From: Sphaerulina vaccinii
Lineage: Eukaryota > Ascomycota > Dothideomycetes > Mycosphaerellales > Mycosphaerellaceae
NCBI GenBank assembly: GCA_022570795.1
Contig: JAKUDP010000001.1
Coordinates: 3,472,001-3,536,000, forward strand
Length of the DNA stretch: 64,000 bases
Direction: 5' to 3'
Shown here: positions 53,873 to 62,349 of the stretch, piece by piece
Layout: every line of letters begins with the position of its first letter
Numbering within the stretch: position 1 is the first letter of the stretch
Notes under the pieces: generated by a model
The model's database searches: none
The model's input: only the letters and a program-made list of their open reading frames with translations
What the model was told of the DNA's origin: nothing
Position numbers and translations under genes: made by a program

Positions 53873-54558
53873 TCACCAGCTCATAGCTTCCTCGTCCGAG
53901 CGCACAGGCAAACTCTCCCTCGCTTCTCTTCTCAGTCGGGAGACGACTCGATCCGTGGCGAATGCAGCCCCATATATCTCCTCATCGCCCGAATCGTCAA
54001 ACACACCCAACCCGTCCATGGCCCATTCGCCACACCTTTCGACCGCCTCCTCAACGCGAGGTTCACGTGAAGCCTTCGGCGGAGAATCCCACAGCGCCTT
54101 CCGAATCTCTGCAGAGTTGCGCATGACTCGTGACGGTCTTCATCTTCTCCTTTCCCCCTTTCGCGCTTGGTCAGAATGGGCTTGGTAGTGACCTTGGGAC
54201 CCTGTTCGCATCTCGCTGGTACTTTTGTCTTGTTCGACGTTGTATTGGTGCGGGTCGTGTCCCATGCAGGAACATATGCTTTGCCAGTGATTGGAGGCGG
54301 AATCAATGGCATTGGAATGCTTGGTTGCCTGTGCGGTGGCGATAATGATGGCTCTTCGAGAGCACTATCATGGCGGTGGTCGTACTCTGGTGGTGAGACG
54401 AAACCGCTTATCTGGCTCACCGCGCTGAAGAAACTGGCTTTGAGGCTGCTGACAGCGCTCGCAAAGGCTTCTTGCACGATGTCAATTTCTGCATCCCACT
54501 CGAGTTCTCTGCCTGCTGGATAATTGTTTGATGGACTCGAATGGGATCCTGAGGGCAT
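53873..54558 (-). CDS. Unknown protein, intron position uncertain
   Basis: Two minus-strand frames probably belong to one gene. The first starts at ATG 54558 (MPSGSHSSPSNNYPAGRELE) and contains an amphipathic stretch (EAFASAVSSLKASFFSAVSQ) and a Pro-rich part ending near 54240. The second, ending at 53873, has IRKALWDSPPKASREPRVEE, CGEWAMDGLGVFDDSGDEEI and an Arg/Glu-rich end. They are in different frames. A donor such as AAA-GTACCA near 54240 and an acceptor around 54110 would join them, but none of the acceptors is good. I do not recognise the protein. It may regulate or bind something through its acidic middle, but that is a guess. Confidence 0.4.
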
Positions 54559-54932
54559 AGTAACTTGTGGGAGGCAGTTCAATTTTGATTTGTTGTAAAG
54601 CGTCGCAACAACTGATATCAAAGTTGGTGTATACGAGAGAGCACCTTGGTGGTGGCTGGAGCGAGGTGCTGGAGAAGAAGTGAAATTGCAGCTTCACATG
54701 CTTCCGTGATCGGTCGACTTGCGGATCGAGTGAATGAAAGTCGGTTCTTGACACCCACTTACAATAGCACACCACCAGTACCGTTCGTACGCTATCCTCA
54801 TTGTCGAGTCTGGTGTGAAGTACGTGAGGTAATCAATGGCACCCCTCGGCTCGGCGTAAGAGGCTTACCAGGAACTTACATATGTCAAGATGAGCGCCTG
54901 TGCGTAGCACTACCTATTCAACACGATCAAGC

Positions 54933-55686
54933 CTACTGCTGCGCACCCTTCTTCTCGTCGTGTTCAAAAGTATGGTCAAGTATCTCCAGCCACCTTGTGT
55001 CCTTCCACTGCGCCGGCGCAATATGAAGCCACTCGTTCGGCTCCAGCTCAGGGCTGTACCGGTCAAGATACTCCCCTACAGCACTTCCATACCCGCAGAT
55101 AGCAGGTTTCGTCTGCTTCACTGTAGTCTCGGCCGTTGACCAGGACGACCAGTCACTGCTGAATCGCTCAGTATCCGTCATGTTATTGCTGACCGCTGTC
55201 ATTCCCGGATCAACATTCTGAGGGACACTCTCATCGAAATCATAGTCGCTGGAATCATGGCCGTCTTCGATGCCATGGCCCACAGCGAGGCCATAATCTT
55301 GAGGAACTGCAGGAGCATAGAGGATATGGTCACAGTCTATTGCCGGGCAAAGTCGAGCCTCGTTGATCAGTTTCCCCCCCTCCTCGACGTGGTGACGAAA
55401 CCACAGCTTCATCGTCAATGTCATGACGATCGAAGGAGTCTTTACGCTTCGGCTTCAGAAACCGGCAGAGTCTGGAGGACGTCTGCTTTGCCTTGCGCTT
55501 CACCTTCTCATATGCGGTTGACAGGCAGTCTCGTGCCGAAGGGGTCGTGTTTTCGAGATTGAGGTATTGAGAGAGTGTGATCGTAGTCGAGAACTTGTTT
55601 CGATACTTGTTGTTCGAAAGCTGAGCTTCGTGAAATTTGTCCTTTCTGGAAGACATCCTTCTCGCGCGCTTGAGTCTTTTGAACAA
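54933..55686 (-). pseudogene. Orphan gene broken at a seven-cytosine tract
   Basis: The frame from ATG 55686 starts MFKRLKRARRMSSRKDKFHE and is strongly basic to about residue 100 (STAYEKVKRKAKQTSSRLCR). It then enters GGG codons at a run of seven C (plus strand 55374-55380) and shifts into unrelated sequence. One base fewer in that run would connect directly to a second open frame ending at 54933. That frame is acidic and protein-like: LINEARLCPAIDCDHILYAP, DGHDSSDYDFDESVP and NEWLHIAPAQWKDTRWLEIL. The whole would be about 250 residues. No family is recognised. Homopolymers are common sites of both sequencing error and real slippage, so the gene may be intact in the organism. Confidence 0.5.
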
Positions 55687-55830
55687 AGCAAGACGAAGTT
55701 CAGAGTGTATGATCTGGATTTGTTCTGTAAGTGATTGTCACGGCGTTGTATAACAGCTCTTCACCTAGTCAGGCAATCCAATACTGGGTGTGTAGAGAGG
55801 TAAGCAAGTGAATGATGACTGTCCAGCTCT

Positions 55831-56419
55831 TCACGGTTTACTGGCAGGCCCTCCATGCTTTTCCCAATCCATCCAACTGCCTCTGTATTCGGCCACGTTC
55901 TGGTATCCATGCTGCTGTGCTAGTTGTGCTGCAGCGCTGCTTCTCACTCCAGATTTACAGTAGAAGACCACCTCTTTGTCCAGTGCCGGCTTCTCGAATC
56001 CAAACCTGTCCTCAAACTCCTCCTCGGGTAAGAACAGCGCATCCGGTTGTGTCTTGACGGGTAGATTGATAGCGTTCGGAATGTAGCCTGCTTGGTATTC
56101 GGATGGCTCGCGGACGTCTGCGTCGTGTAAGGATTATGGCGGTACATTGTGGACAAGAAGAAATCTGCCTACCAACTAGTATCGTCTCCTTGGAAGGTGA
56201 CTCGCTCAGCTTCTTGACATGATCAAAGTCATATACTTTCGAGCTGGTTGCAGGAGCAGAATGCCATCGGACTGCTGCGGCTGCGGCTGCGACTGCAAGC
56301 TTGTTACTTCTCTGCACTGGCTTCACTGCCACCTGCGTGAAGCTGCGAGTGTTTCTAGCGCATTGTCTGCAGAGATTGCTTCTCAGGGCAGCTGTCGCTG
56401 CTGAACGTGCGAATGCCAT
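55831..56419 (-). CDS. Mitochondrial rhodanese-domain protein
   Basis: Exons 56419-56173 and 56117-55831 (55 bp intron) give 177 residues. An Ala/Arg-rich presequence (MAFARSAATAALRSNLCRQC) suggests import into mitochondria. The single rhodanese domain holds SPSKETILVDVREPSEYQAG, then YIPNAINLPV. The active-site loop FYCKSGVRSSAAAQLA follows with its catalytic Cys in CKSGVR. The closing block is YRGSWMDWEKHGG. The size and CxSGxR loop resemble yeast Rdl1/Rdl2-type thiosulfate sulfurtransferases, which move sulfane sulfur from thiosulfate to a thiol or cyanide. The gene is head-to-head with PMS1, 160 bp apart. Confidence 0.88.
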
Positions 56420-56579
56420 GTTGATGTCGCCGTGAACAATGTTTGATCTGGAAGCATGATGCCATCGTCTGCGGTCTTGGCAGAAGGCACAAGGAAGGAA
56501 GGAACGCGAGACTGACACGAACTTTCACTTTCAACCTTTCTTCCCCAAACACCAACCATGGGCTGAAATATATCGAGAA
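56420..56579. promoter_or_regulatory. Compact bidirectional promoter, rhodanese and PMS1
   Basis: Only 160 bp separate the two outward start codons, so their control regions must overlap. The half next to PMS1 is a CT-rich tract of the kind seen before fungal start sites. No TATA box is obvious. Confidence 0.55.
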
Positions 56580-59500
56580 ATGGCCACCATCAAGGCCATA
56601 GAAGACCGCTCTGTCCATCAGATTCAATCTGGCCAAGTAATTGTCGATCTCTACTCGGTCTGCAAGGAATTGGTGGAAAACAGCCTCGATGCCGGCGCCA
56701 CGTCCATCGATATACGCTTCAAGAATCAGGGCCTGGACGCGATCGAGGTGCAGGACAATGGCAAAGGTATCGGACCGGACGATTTCGACTCTATTGCTCT
56801 GAAGCATCACACATCGAAGCTCTCCAGCTATGAGGACCTCACCTCGCTGGACACCTTTGGCTTCCGTGGCGAAGCTCTTTCATCATTATGTGCCTTGAGC
56901 AAGTTCCACATCTTAACGGCTAGAGCTGAGGATGGCGCAATTGGCAAAAAGCTCGACTTTGAAGTCTCTGGCAAGCTCAAGAGCACGTCCGTGGCTGCCG
57001 CACAGAAGGGCACCACGGTCTATGTTGAGGACATCTTCCACAACCTGCCTGTCAGACGCAGAGAGCTGGAGAAGAACATCAAGCGGGAATATACCAAGGT
57101 GATCAGCCAGCTGTACTCTTACGCCTGTATCAGTACTGGTGTACGGTTTACTCTCAGCAACACAATGCCCAAGGGTAAGAAGGTTCTGGTCTTCTCTACC
57201 AAGGCCAACCCTACCACCAGGGAGAACATCACAAACATTTTCGGCGCCAAGACATCGATGGCATTGGCTAAGCTTGATCTGAGTCTCGAGATGGCTCCTA
57301 GTATGGGCCCAAGCACTCAGGGTGCGAAGAGCTGGTCGACTCAAGCAACCGATCGCTCTATGATAGTGCGTGTTGAAGGCCATGTTTCGAAACCAATCTT
57401 TGGAGAAGGCCGACAAGCACCTGACCGCCAGATGTACTTCGTCAACGGACGTCCCTGTCTGCTGCCTCAAATTGCAAAGGCGTTCAACGAGGTCTACAAA
57501 AGCTTCAACGTCTCGCAAATGCCATTTGTATTCGCCAACCTCATCATGGACACAAATGCATACGATGTCAATGTTTCGCCAGACAAGCGCTCTATCATGC
57601 TTCATGATCAGACCGCTCTGCTTGAGACATTGAAATCTGCATTGACCGAGATGTTCGAGCAAACAGACCATACTGTACCTCAATCACAGCTGCCAAATCG
57701 CCACATACCGGCATATCAGCCCTTGACCATTACTCGCTCTGAGTCGAAAGAGATCCCTTCGCCTCAGAGCATCGGTGAGGCTGCAGACAGCGACGAGGAG
57801 TCTGAAGATCGGCCCAGGGCACAGTCCACCAACGTCAGCCACATCAGCTCACCGTCGAATCTGATCCATGATTGGGTTGGTCGCGATACGGAGCCAAGAA
57901 AGGAGTCGAAACGGCAGAACAGTGCTTGCATGCAAAGTAAGCAGCATGTCATAGAGGCGGCGAACCCACCCTCGAAAGCAGTTGCCCCTGTCGCATGCGA
58001 GGACACTCTCGATGAGATGGAGGACAACGAAGTCACAGCGGCTTCAATCGGTGAACAAGCTCCTGGTACTCCCTCGCAGCCTGCGATAGATGCTGTGCAT
58101 AATCCTGATCCACTAAGCACTCCATATGGCGATTTGTTCTCACAGCCGCCTCCAGCACATATGCATGCAGATGCAGAAGACCAGAGCCTGCCAACACCAG
58201 AGTCCGCAATGGCTCCTCCTCCGAAGCCTAGACCTCAGGACGATATCGATGAGACTTCCGAGACTCCCATCCCGGCTGTGGCCACGAGCTCGCAGAAAGC
58301 GACTCCTGGTCCAGTGCCCAATGCCTTCGACAGAATGCGTCCGAAGCGTACACCTCTACAGACCGCAGAGATAACAGTTGGCGATGTTACTATGACTACT
58401 ACAATCGGCACTAGCCCTCCATACAAGAAGCGTCGGTCGTGCAAACCAGATGACTCTCAAAGGGTGGCAAATTATGGTGCTAGCCCTTCGCTCGCGCGTG
58501 GTTTGCGCAAGAGCTTCGCCGCGCCTGGCTCTCAGCTGGCAATGGAAAGCAGTGGCATTAGTACTGGAAAGCCGTCCGGGATCGCCAGTGACAGTGAGGA
58601 TGAGGATGAGGATGATGGAGAGATGGCACTACCGCGTCCAGCCCGCCAGGCAATGCCATCACGTCCTGTGTTGGCTAATATACCGACATCGGACGCACTG
58701 GATGAGCCGACGTACCTCGCACCCGCAGATGAGGACGATTGGGATGATGAGTACATGGACGAAGAAGAAAAGAAGATCCGGGAAGACGAACGCATAGCTC
58801 GAATGATACAAGAAGCAGAAGAGGCTGCTGCTAGACCTACAGAACTGAACCTAAAGCGAGCGGCGCAAGCGCTTAAGAACGGCGGCAATCGAAAAGGATC
58901 AACTCTGCAGCTGGCGCAATTCGTGCAAACGAGCTCTGAAAAGATCAGAGCACAGCTGGACATGTTGAGCGCAAACTTGCATTCTTGCAGTGATCATGGC
59001 GAGGGCGACACTACTATCGTGAAGGACGAGCTTGATTCAGATGAAGCAGAGTCTCGCCTATCACTCACGGTAACTAAAGCAGATTTCGCTCGCATGCAGA
59101 TCGTTGGTCAATTCAATCTGGGCTTCATACTCGCTGTTCGGCCAGGCCTGAAGCCTGGTGACGAGGACGATCTCTTCATCATCGATCAGCATGCTGCCGA
59201 TGAAAAGTATAACTACGAACGTCTTCAGCGTACAGTAACGTTGCAATCCCAACGTCTCGTGCGACCCAAGCCACTAGAGCTTACTGCCATGGAGGAGGAG
59301 GTCATCTTGAACAACGGCGATGCTCTCAAAGCGAATGGCTTCGAAATAGAGACAACGACCCATGTCACAGACTCAGATGAGCCGGTGGACCCTGGTCGTC
59401 GCTGCCGGCTGTTGACATTGCCGATGTCCAAAGAGAAGACATTCGACTTGTCAGATCTTGAAGAGTTGCTTCATCTATTGTCTGAGCGACCATCTGGCAG

Positions 59501-59783
59501 TTCTGAGGTTCCTCGTCCCAAGAAGGTGCAACGTATGCTGGCAATGCGGGCCTGTCGGAGCTCTATCATGGTAGGCAAGACGCTTACGCTCTCTCAGATG
59601 CGGAAAGTAGTCAAGCATATGGGAGAGATGGAGAAGCCTTGGAACTGTCCACACGGACGACCAACTATGAGACATCTTGCAGGCCTAAGGGCCTGGGTTG
59701 GCTGGTCAGAAGGAGATATGATTGACATTGAACAGCTCGCTGCTGCGGGCAAAGCGCAAGCCGGGCGCAAAACGGATTGGTAG
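56580..59783 (+). CDS. pms1: DNA mismatch repair protein PMS1 (MutL homologue)
   Basis: Intronless, 1067 residues. The GHKL ATPase is complete: Glu30 in KELVENSLDAGATSIDI, EVQDNGKGIGPDD, KLSSYEDLTSLDTFGFRGEA and KGTTVYVEDIFHNLPVRR. A disordered, acidic and Pro/Ser-rich linker of about 450 residues separates it from the C-terminal domain. That domain has the endonuclease motifs of eukaryotic MutL-alpha: DQHAADEKYNYERLQ (from residue 869), ACRSSIMVGKTLT (from 991) and NCPHGRPTMRHLAGL. In MutL-alpha, Pms1 (PMS2 in human) pairs with Mlh1 and nicks the new strand in a PCNA-dependent way. The linker is longer than in yeast, which explains the extra length. Confidence 0.95.
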   Translation: MATIKAIEDRSVHQIQSGQVIVDLYSVCKELVENSLDAGATSIDIRFKNQGLDAIEVQDNGKGIGPDDFDSIALKHHTSKLSSYEDLTSLDTFGFRGEALSSLCALSKFHILTARAEDGAIGKKLDFEVSGKLKSTSVAAAQKGTTVYVEDIFHNLPVRRRELEKNIKREYTKVISQLYSYACISTGVRFTLSNTMPKGKKVLVFSTKANPTTRENITNIFGAKTSMALAKLDLSLEMAPSMGPSTQGAKSWSTQATDRSMIVRVEGHVSKPIFGEGRQAPDRQMYFVNGRPCLLPQIAKAFNEVYKSFNVSQMPFVFANLIMDTNAYDVNVSPDKRSIMLHDQTALLETLKSALTEMFEQTDHTVPQSQLPNRHIPAYQPLTITRSESKEIPSPQSIGEAADSDEESEDRPRAQSTNVSHISSPSNLIHDWVGRDTEPRKESKRQNSACMQSKQHVIEAANPPSKAVAPVACEDTLDEMEDNEVTAASIGEQAPGTPSQPAIDAVHNPDPLSTPYGDLFSQPPPAHMHADAEDQSLPTPESAMAPPPKPRPQDDIDETSETPIPAVATSSQKATPGPVPNAFDRMRPKRTPLQTAEITVGDVTMTTTIGTSPPYKKRRSCKPDDSQRVANYGASPSLARGLRKSFAAPGSQLAMESSGISTGKPSGIASDSEDEDEDDGEMALPRPARQAMPSRPVLANIPTSDALDEPTYLAPADEDDWDDEYMDEEEKKIREDERIARMIQEAEEAAARPTELNLKRAAQALKNGGNRKGSTLQLAQFVQTSSEKIRAQLDMLSANLHSCSDHGEGDTTIVKDELDSDEAESRLSLTVTKADFARMQIVGQFNLGFILAVRPGLKPGDEDDLFIIDQHAADEKYNYERLQRTVTLQSQRLVRPKPLELTAMEEEVILNNGDALKANGFEIETTTHVTDSDEPVDPGRRCRLLTLPMSKEKTFDLSDLEELLHLLSERPSGSSEVPRPKKVQRMLAMRACRSSIMVGKTLTLSQMRKVVKHMGEMEKPWNCPHGRPTMRHLAGLRAWVGWSEGDMIDIEQLAAAGKAQAGRKTDW

Positions 59784-60124
59784 GCATGGCTTGAGAGCCG
59801 CGACTGAAGAGACCTGACGACAGAAGTAATTGCTTACGAGTTTTGTTTTAGATACCCCTTTTGCAGTATGTTATGACACTTTCAGGACTTCCTGACCTTT
59901 GCATGACGAGCTTGCACATGGGCACATCATCAGCTAATTCTGTTCAAGACAAAGGCTCATTGTCTCAAACTGACGTCTGGACCACCATTTCATGCGAGCC
60001 ACGAGAATGTCCTTTGTTTCTGCCACGAGTCGTAACATGGAGACAGATCACTCAATCACAGACTCCTTTGCACAAAACCTAAACCACACATCAGCAAGCA
60101 CCCTCAAATATTAGGACCACTAGC
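59784..60124. other. Intergenic, nothing recognised
   Basis: 341 bp after PMS1. No gene or repeat is seen. Confidence 0.45.
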
Positions 60125-60433
60125 ATGGCTCGCAGCTTAGCGCTCCCCTTAGAAGATGCTCGCCAGCCACAAGACTTGGAAGTAGTCGATAACACTCCAC
60201 AACGCACAACTTCACTACGACGACGCTTCTTCAACAAGCTAGGAAAGCACAAGAAAGCCGCGTCTACATCCGACAAAACGCAGCGTGTCGATAAAGACGC
60301 ACAGCTCCGACGGTTACGAACAGTACTTGATCCATACGAAACCACGAAATATTTGGTTGCCGCTGGACCCATCGATCTCGCCTTCAGATCCGGCGTTCGA
60401 GGCTGCTTGGACGCAGGACGTCAAGTCTTCTAG
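60125..60433 (+). CDS. Small basic orphan open frame
   Basis: 102 codons, unrecognised. Residues 25-55 are very basic (RTTSLRRRFFNKLGKHKKAA). Past residue 70 the +1 frame looks more protein-like (WLPLDPSISPSDPAFEAAWT), ending at 60488. A frameshift inside a small gene is therefore possible. Confidence 0.3.
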   Translation: MARSLALPLEDARQPQDLEVVDNTPQRTTSLRRRFFNKLGKHKKAASTSDKTQRVDKDAQLRRLRTVLDPYETTKYLVAAGPIDLAFRSGVRGCLDAGRQVF

Positions 60434-60670
60434 TACTATCGGGAGAGGGAGCGAGGCGCCTGGGGTTGGTAGTAAACATAGCGACTAGCCTCGAAACATG
60501 CCAGGCGCAGGAAGCGGAAAAGGCAAGAAGCTCGGCGGTGTTCCAAGGATCTCAGGTATACGCCAAGAATGGACGAACCAAGGAGGAGTTACTTCTCTGC
60601 TATCTGCATCGTCCAAGGATATCATGACTCCAATCCTCGTTCCCAGCAGGAAAGCCGAACAATGCTCTAT

Positions 60671-62158
60671 CTAAGCGTCCATCATGGTATCATCACCTCC
60701 ATCAGCCACTGCCTCTTCAACAAGCTCGCCTCTTCCTCTCCCTTCTAGCAACTCCCTCCTCACTTCAGGCCCAATCTGCTTATGTCCTCTCACCAACAGC
60801 AAATCCAGCAAAGCTTCTCTCTGGTCTTCCGTAATCTCATTCTTATACCGCTGCGCAAAGGCCAAGAGACATTGATGCCATATGACAGGTAGTCTTGGAT
60901 CTCCAGCTCCTTCCTTTCCAGGAAACCCGTGCGTCGTCGTTCCGTCCATGTTCACATCATTCGAGTCTCGCACTTGTCTGAAGCGCAGGAAGTGGAAGAC
61001 AAGAGCGTCTACTACACGGAAGGGAAGGGCGTACTTCTTTTCTAGAAGTGTCTTAATGAACAGGTTACATGCGCCGGCTGATTCGACATCGTGCATCATT
61101 TGATCGGCGGCGATTTCGCAAAGTCTGTAGAGTGCTGTGGCGGAGTGGAGGACAGGGATCGAGACTCGTTGGAGGACTCCTGAGATGATTTGTGCCTCTC
61201 GTAGTATGCAGTTTCCTTCGCCGACAAGTGGGAAGAGTAGGCCTCGGAAGAAGGCAGCGGGCTTATAGAGAGCTTTCTTCATCGCATTGAAGAGATGTAC
61301 GTTCAGCTTCTTCGTTTCTCGGATTTCTTCTCGGACTCGTGGGAGGAGCACGTCATGACAGAAAGCTTGCGCGACTGCTGGTCGCGAGGATGTGAAGATT
61401 TTGGTTGCTTCGAAAATGGCGTTGGGTGTCCAGTCTTCGGGTCGTGTGATCTCGACTAGGATGTCCCATTGTGGTAGTGTGGGCAGAACTTTGAATGGTT
61501 TTGGCAGTTTCCCACTCTTGTATCTTGACAAGATCAGGCCGACTTGTGTGTAGACTTCGACGACCTTGGGGTCCATTTGTACAGCATCTTCCATAGTACC
61601 TCCACCTATTATTCGCGGTGCTGCTTCCACGTGGCCTCCTTCCTGTGCTGCTTCGTGTGCTGCGATCTTCTCGAGAATCAGACTTGACAAGTAGTCGGGT
61701 CCTTTGGGCTCTTCTTCCTCATCCTCCTCGTCTCCAGGTCGCGGTATGTCGAATAGCTTTGAGGGATCCACGCCACCGCCCATGAGCCTGTTCCACGTCT
61801 CGTTATCTTCTGGATCAACCTCGACTTCTTCCACCTCTTCATCTGACGCCCACGCCTCTTCATCGTCGTACTCTCCCACTTCGGCGCCGCCTTCTTCGTC
61901 CTCATCCTCGTCGTCTGCTCGGAATGCGAAAGCGGGATTCGCTACTGCGGGTCTCTTCGCTGCTCGCTCTGCTTTATCTTCGTCGGCCAGATGCTGTCCT
62001 AATTCGAGAATCCTCCGCGACGACTTGCTGTCCACGAATCCACCATTCTCTTGCGCCGTAGACTTCCTCTTCTTGCCTGCTTTTTGCTTGAGAGGTGCAG
62101 TAGGCGAGTACTCTTCGCTGAGAGGGTTGTGTCGTCTCGATTGCGCTGCTTTTGGCAT
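60671..62158 (-). CDS. enp1: Bystin (Enp1), ribosome biogenesis factor
   Basis: Intronless, 495 residues. A basic N-terminus (MPKAAQSRRHNPLSEEYSPT) leads into a long acidic stretch. The bystin domain then starts near residue 150 (GPDYLSSLILEKIAAHEAAQ) and includes LSRYKSGKLPKPFKVLPTLP, ITRPEDWTPNAIFEATKIFT and NVHLFNAMKKALYKPAAFFR. It continues GLLFPLVGEGNCILREAQII and LPFRVVDALVFHFLRFR. Enp1 is a nucleolar factor needed for 20S pre-rRNA processing and 40S maturation. All core motifs are present and the length is normal. Its start is 191 bp from the start of the divergent Bre2-type gene. Confidence 0.95.
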   Translation of the reverse strand: MPKAAQSRRHNPLSEEYSPTAPLKQKAGKKRKSTAQENGGFVDSKSSRRILELGQHLADEDKAERAAKRPAVANPAFAFRADDEDEDEEGGAEVGEYDDEEAWASDEEVEEVEVDPEDNETWNRLMGGGVDPSKLFDIPRPGDEEDEEEEPKGPDYLSSLILEKIAAHEAAQEGGHVEAAPRIIGGGTMEDAVQMDPKVVEVYTQVGLILSRYKSGKLPKPFKVLPTLPQWDILVEITRPEDWTPNAIFEATKIFTSSRPAVAQAFCHDVLLPRVREEIRETKKLNVHLFNAMKKALYKPAAFFRGLLFPLVGEGNCILREAQIISGVLQRVSIPVLHSATALYRLCEIAADQMMHDVESAGACNLFIKTLLEKKYALPFRVVDALVFHFLRFRQVRDSNDVNMDGTTTHGFPGKEGAGDPRLPVIWHQCLLAFAQRYKNEITEDQREALLDLLLVRGHKQIGPEVRRELLEGRGRGELVEEAVADGGDDTMMDA

Positions 62159-62349
62159 CGTTTCTTATTTCCTTCTGAATGTGTGTGAAAGTGTCTTAGA
62201 CAGCGGATCTTCAAAAATGTTCGAAGACCCTTGTCGAACACTGCGGGGACGGCCCGACGATTCGCCGATGGCAGGCACGCACGCGTCGCGGCGTCGAGCT
62301 TTACTTCCATATCGATACCATCACTTCTACAACACACTTCAGCTTCAAT
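62159..62349. promoter_or_regulatory. Compact bidirectional promoter, bystin and Bre2
   Basis: 191 bp between two outward-facing starts, so the promoters overlap. The region is moderately GC-rich without a visible TATA box. Confidence 0.55.
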
